The position numbers were made by a program, and so were the translations under genes. A stretch of DNA of 64,000 nt from JBDIVL01 sp039794405 (GTDB lineage Bacteria; Planctomycetota; Brocadiia; Brocadiales; Brocadiaceae): the NCBI GenBank assembly GCA_039794405.1, contig JBDIVL010000004.1, forward strand, positions 72,766 to 136,765. Direction: 5' to 3'. Under the pieces are notes generated by a model that saw only the letters and a program-made list of their open reading frames with translations, did no database searches and had not been told where the DNA came from. Shown here piece by piece: positions 60,860 to 64,000 of the stretch (its first letter is position 1; each line of letters opens with the position of its first letter).

Positions 60860-63172
60860 TTATTCCTTTATATTTTCATCGGAAGTATCCTGTTTATCTT
60901 CCGGTAATAAATCGAACATATTTTTAATAGACTTTCTGATGGGTTTAAATGGTACTGGATGGATTTCGGGACGTAAAAAAGTACCTTTGACCTCAACCAT
61001 AGTTAATTGTTTCCGTACGCCACCGACGATAAAGTCAAACACCCTTCCCACAATAGGAAGTTGTGACAGCACGCCCTTGCCGAACCCTGCTACGATAGTT
61101 AAATGGAGGTCACCGTTTAAACTGATAACACCCCGTCCATCGAGTTCGACCGAATCGCTGTAAATCCTTCCCTCATCAATTTTGATGAAACCATTTTTGA
61201 TGGTAAACCTGGCTTGCGCACTGTGAAAACTTTCTTTTTTAGGTATACTGAGATTAAGAAAGTTGAAAATACTCAGGACGATAGGAACATCAGAAAGGTA
61301 TCCTCTGTTCACATTTAATTGCCCTTCAGCATAAAAATCTTTTGGATTAGTTCCGCTTCCATGATATTTGACCCTGCCTAAAAGAAGACCTGACCATGGT
61401 TTCTCCACCTTAGCAGCGCTTTGGGTTAATTCCTCTATATTGATATTTGAGAAATTTAATTCCCCTTTATACTGACACGGATCGGTATCCGTATTAACGG
61501 ATAGTGTACCTTCCACGTGACCATCGTAGCATTTTGCATCAATATGTTTACTGAATATCCGGTCTTTATTAATTTCTAGTAATCCTCCGATTCCCCAAAG
61601 AAAAAACGCATGCTTCCGGTCACCAATCTCACAATTTTTAAGGTCTATCTCTACACAAAATTTGTTATCTTTTTCTTCTTTAAAACCTTGAAAATTAGCA
61701 GTAACATTTACTTTGCCTCTCGGGTTCAGATGTATCCATAGTTTTTCACCGATTTCCTTTTCAGGCAAATTTTTCAAAAGGCTTTCTGTAATAAGCAAAT
61801 TTGGTACATGAAAATTGAATATCTTCCGGTCACTCTTCATATCATAGATGCCGTTCATTTCAGTAAAGATGGATTGGTCGCCGCATTGTATAAAACCATT
61901 TACATTTTTAAAGAGTATCATGTTGTTGCATAACTTGAATTGCCCGTTTACGTATGTCATCGGGAAAGAGAAATCAGAAGGATTAATTTCCAAACCTTTG
62001 CTATCTATGGTGAGGAAACTGTAACCTTCCTGTTTCTCCGTTTCGTTATACTGGAAGTTTAAGTCTACGAAACCAGTTGGCCTTGCCTTCTGCCACACCT
62101 GTTCACCAAATTCAGGTATATTCTTTAAAAGCTCTTGATTTACGAACAGATTAGGGATCGTTATCATAAAGTTCTTCTGAGAACCGTAGAGATCAAATTC
62201 TCCTTTAAACTCGGCCTGAGAAGCCATGGTTCCACTCTTAAGGTAACCGACAACCTTCTTCAAATATAACTTTTCTGCGTTCAGTTCGATGCCTCCACTC
62301 AAATCATATATCAAAAATGGCCAGTCTTCGTATATAATTTTAAGTCCATTAAGGCCGACATTGATGATATAGTCCATCTTCTTCTGCTTGTCCCGGTTAT
62401 TAAAATTCGCTTTGCAGGATACACTAACCTTTCCTGTGGGTTTATAATCGTCCCACAAATCCTTCCCAATATACGGGAACCGGGATAAAAATACTTCACC
62501 GAGCATAAGGTTCCGCGTATATATTTCAACATCGAGACTTGGAATATCAGGGTGAAGCCTTATGGTAAACGAATAATCTCCCAAAAATTCATCATGTATA
62601 TCTCCTTTGGCAATAATATCTTTAAAAGAACCTGCATAGGGTTGAAACGCTATATTTATACCGGAGAGTTTGATTTCCGGGCTTTTTGTTTCCGGGTCTT
62701 CCTTGATATGTACCTTTAAATTTCTAACTTCAATACCATTACTCAGGGCGTCTGTGTAGGTTGGCATATCAGCTTTATCAAAGTTTGTTTTCAGGATATC
62801 CAGAAGAGACCAAATATCTGAAGGTTTCTCAACGGTCAATTCAGGTGAAACAATTATAGCATTGTTAATATTGATTTGGCCTTTTACAAGACTTTGTGGG
62901 CTATGTTTTAGCACAATTTTGGGAATTTTAAGAGATTTGCCTTCTATATCATCCGATGTGCCGGTAAACGTGAGGTTATCTATGATAATACCATCGAAAA
63001 AATCCATATGAACATGGCCTATTTCCGCCTGTCCAAAATCCCTTAACGTGCTTAACAAGCGATTTTTTATTGCTTCATCAGATGTAGCCCTTTTGATAAT
63101 GACATATCCAAAGACTGCTATTCCAATGATCAAGGAAATAAGAATGGAAATAAGAATTAATATTTTTTTCAT
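60860..63172 (-). CDS. AsmA/TamB-like envelope protein
   Basis: 770 residues. One N-terminal membrane anchor (about 4-26, ILILISILISLIIGIAVFGY) and a long extracytoplasmic body of beta-rich repeats with repeated motifs such as SLDVEIYTRNLMLGEVFLSR and FDLYGSQKNFMITIPNLFVN. The C-terminal region GVISLNGDLHLTIVAGFGKG with LPIVGRVFDFIVGG is the AsmA-like C-terminal domain. Proteins of this superfamily form long grooved structures that move lipids across the periplasm. No closer assignment is supported. It lies at the 3' side of the UDP-sugar pyrophosphorylase, in the opposite direction. Confidence 0.75.
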   Translation of the reverse strand: MKKILILISILISLIIGIAVFGYVIIKRATSDEAIKNRLLSTLRDFGQAEIGHVHMDFFDGIIIDNLTFTGTSDDIEGKSLKIPKIVLKHSPQSLVKGQININNAIIVSPELTVEKPSDIWSLLDILKTNFDKADMPTYTDALSNGIEVRNLKVHIKEDPETKSPEIKLSGINIAFQPYAGSFKDIIAKGDIHDEFLGDYSFTIRLHPDIPSLDVEIYTRNLMLGEVFLSRFPYIGKDLWDDYKPTGKVSVSCKANFNNRDKQKKMDYIINVGLNGLKIIYEDWPFLIYDLSGGIELNAEKLYLKKVVGYLKSGTMASQAEFKGEFDLYGSQKNFMITIPNLFVNQELLKNIPEFGEQVWQKARPTGFVDLNFQYNETEKQEGYSFLTIDSKGLEINPSDFSFPMTYVNGQFKLCNNMILFKNVNGFIQCGDQSIFTEMNGIYDMKSDRKIFNFHVPNLLITESLLKNLPEKEIGEKLWIHLNPRGKVNVTANFQGFKEEKDNKFCVEIDLKNCEIGDRKHAFFLWGIGGLLEINKDRIFSKHIDAKCYDGHVEGTLSVNTDTDPCQYKGELNFSNINIEELTQSAAKVEKPWSGLLLGRVKYHGSGTNPKDFYAEGQLNVNRGYLSDVPIVLSIFNFLNLSIPKKESFHSAQARFTIKNGFIKIDEGRIYSDSVELDGRGVISLNGDLHLTIVAGFGKGVLSQLPIVGRVFDFIVGGVRKQLTMVEVKGTFLRPEIHPVPFKPIRKSIKNMFDLLPEDKQDTSDENIKE

Positions 63173-63494
63173 TACTTTCCATTTTTGGTGAAGAGAATGT
63201 AATATGATACTTAAGGTTACTGTTATTCCTGATTTATTTCAAGTTTAAATTTCCAAAAGGGTTAAATAAGCACGAGGTAAAAATCCTTGCCGTATATGGG
63301 AAGTTGACATATAATCTAGCGGCTGCTTTAGCACGTAAAATATTCCAGAGATATATACAGATTTCCTGGCGTAGTATTGCTGCAACCAAACGAAAAATTG
63401 TAAGTTGTAGCTTTCGCTTCTCACTTTCAACGTATTCTGAAAACTTACAAAAAAGAAGTTTTTACAGGATAATACTATAATTAAGTCCTTTCTT
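63173..63494. other. Divergent intergenic region
   Basis: Between the AsmA-like gene (minus) and the UDP-sugar pyrophosphorylase (plus). AT-rich; no repeat I can place and no credible small gene. TATAAT occurs just before the plus-strand gene but without a clear -35 at proper spacing. Confidence 0.45.
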
Positions 63495-64000
63495 ATGATA
63501 AAAATGCAAAAAGAAATACTGAAAAGAGAATTTCCAACCTACAAAAAATACATCGATGACGTGTTCAAAGCAAGACAACCCCATATCTTTAGATGGTGGG
63601 ATGAAATACCCTATCAGGAAAAAAGACATCTATTGGAGCAAATAGCCTCTATTGACTTCCGGTTTATTGATAACCTTTTCCATGACAATCTCCGGAAAAA
63701 TGTTTGTATCTTTCGGGGAAATTTAATGCCGCCGCAGGTTATAACGGTTTCGGGGCGTGCTTTTGAAAAAGCGGAGGTGCAGAGGGTAAAGCAGATCGGA
63801 GGGCATTCCCTGCAGGAAGGAAAGATCGCAGTCCTTACCGTTGCAGGCGGAGATGGAACCAGGCTTGGAACTGATGGGCCGAAAGGGATACTTCCTATAG
63901 CCCCGATCAGCCAGAAGAGCATCTTTCAATTTCACGCCGAAAAAATCCGTGCAATCCAGCAGCGATATCACACCCGCATCCCCTGGTATATCATGACAAG
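63495..64000 (+). CDS. UDP-sugar pyrophosphorylase (UDPGP/UAP family), 3'-truncated by window edge
   Basis: The frame runs open from ATG 63495 (or ATG 63504) to the end of the window, about 168 residues. It has KKYIDDVFKARQPHIFRWWD, then the nucleotidyltransferase motif VLTVAGGDGTRLGTDGPKGI, which is the eukaryote-like UDPGP form (GGxGTRLGxxxPKG) found in UDP-N-acetylglucosamine and UDP-glucose pyrophosphorylases. It makes a UDP-sugar from UTP and a sugar 1-phosphate. The spacing from the motif to the N-terminus (about 115 residues) fits UDP-GlcNAc pyrophosphorylase, but the specificity part is outside the window. Confidence 0.88.
   Translation, partial: MIKMQKEILKREFPTYKKYIDDVFKARQPHIFRWWDEIPYQEKRHLLEQIASIDFRFIDNLFHDNLRKNVCIFRGNLMPPQVITVSGRAFEKAEVQRVKQIGGHSLQEGKIAVLTVAGGDGTRLGTDGPKGILPIAPISQKSIFQFHAEKIRAIQQRYHTRIPWYIMT

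Overview
The window looks like a chromosomal segment of an anammox-type planctomycete (Brocadiales, Candidatus Brocadia or Kuenenia-like). This is an inference from a moderately AT-rich genome, a secreted pentaheme cytochrome c, a heme-carrying sensor kinase, a eukaryote-like UDP-sugar pyrophosphorylase, and an unusually heavy load of short dispersed palindromic repeats between and even inside genes. Species cannot be fixed from sequence alone.

Layout. 1-5.1 kb: the end of a heptosyltransferase gene, a cation/Ca2+ exchanger, a small secreted His-rich protein and a pentaheme cytochrome c. 5.6-17.7 kb (all minus strand): a defence-type island with a type III restriction subunit (Res), a decayed YhcG/DUF1016 gene, a DUF559 nuclease-like gene, the matching modification methylase (Mod), an unrecognised protein with a PD-(D/E)XK-like motif, a DUF2130 remnant, an AlbA_2/ATPase-fold regulator, a remnant of a second Mod start, and a large SNF2-type helicase. 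Res, Mod, the DUF559 gene and the helicase all carry the same palindromic repeat in frame, so it is translated into Pro/Gly/Ser-rich inserts. 18.1-23.0 kb: a cell-envelope cluster (a membrane protein with fifteen 11-residue repeats, an ArnT-like glycosyltransferase, a GT9 heptosyltransferase).

23.4-31.9 kb: NfeD-slipin pair, CorA, MiaB, and a HlyD/ABC ATPase/ABC permease exporter operon. 32.1-37.3 kb: small membrane proteins, a GTPase with an overlapping unrecognised partner, a MITE-like element with perfect 26-bp ends, and a DUF4160-DUF2442 pair whose first gene has an in-frame amber stop. 37.3-42.5 kb: AnmK, a TPR lipoprotein, an amino-acid permease and a methyltransferase.

42.7-50.9 kb (minus strand): two response regulators, a hybrid histidine kinase with a CxxCH heme motif, a GH15 glycosidase fused to a [4Fe-4S] ferredoxin-like domain and overlapping the kinase gene, then RtcB and archease (RNA repair). 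51.3-57.1 kb: proteostasis/stress cluster FtsH, a PAS-GGDEF protein with an altered signature motif, Lon and UspA, overlapping or closely packed. 57.4-63.2 kb: a BioD/DRTGG protein, ADP-forming acetyl-CoA synthetase, and an AsmA/TamB-like envelope protein. The window ends inside a UDP-sugar pyrophosphorylase gene.

The strongest candidates for new biology are the translated palindromic repeats in the restriction island, the GTPase-partner pair at 32.8-34.8 kb, the 11-residue-repeat membrane protein, and the GH15-ferredoxin fusion coupled to a heme-sensor kinase. No tRNA, rRNA or CRISPR array was seen.
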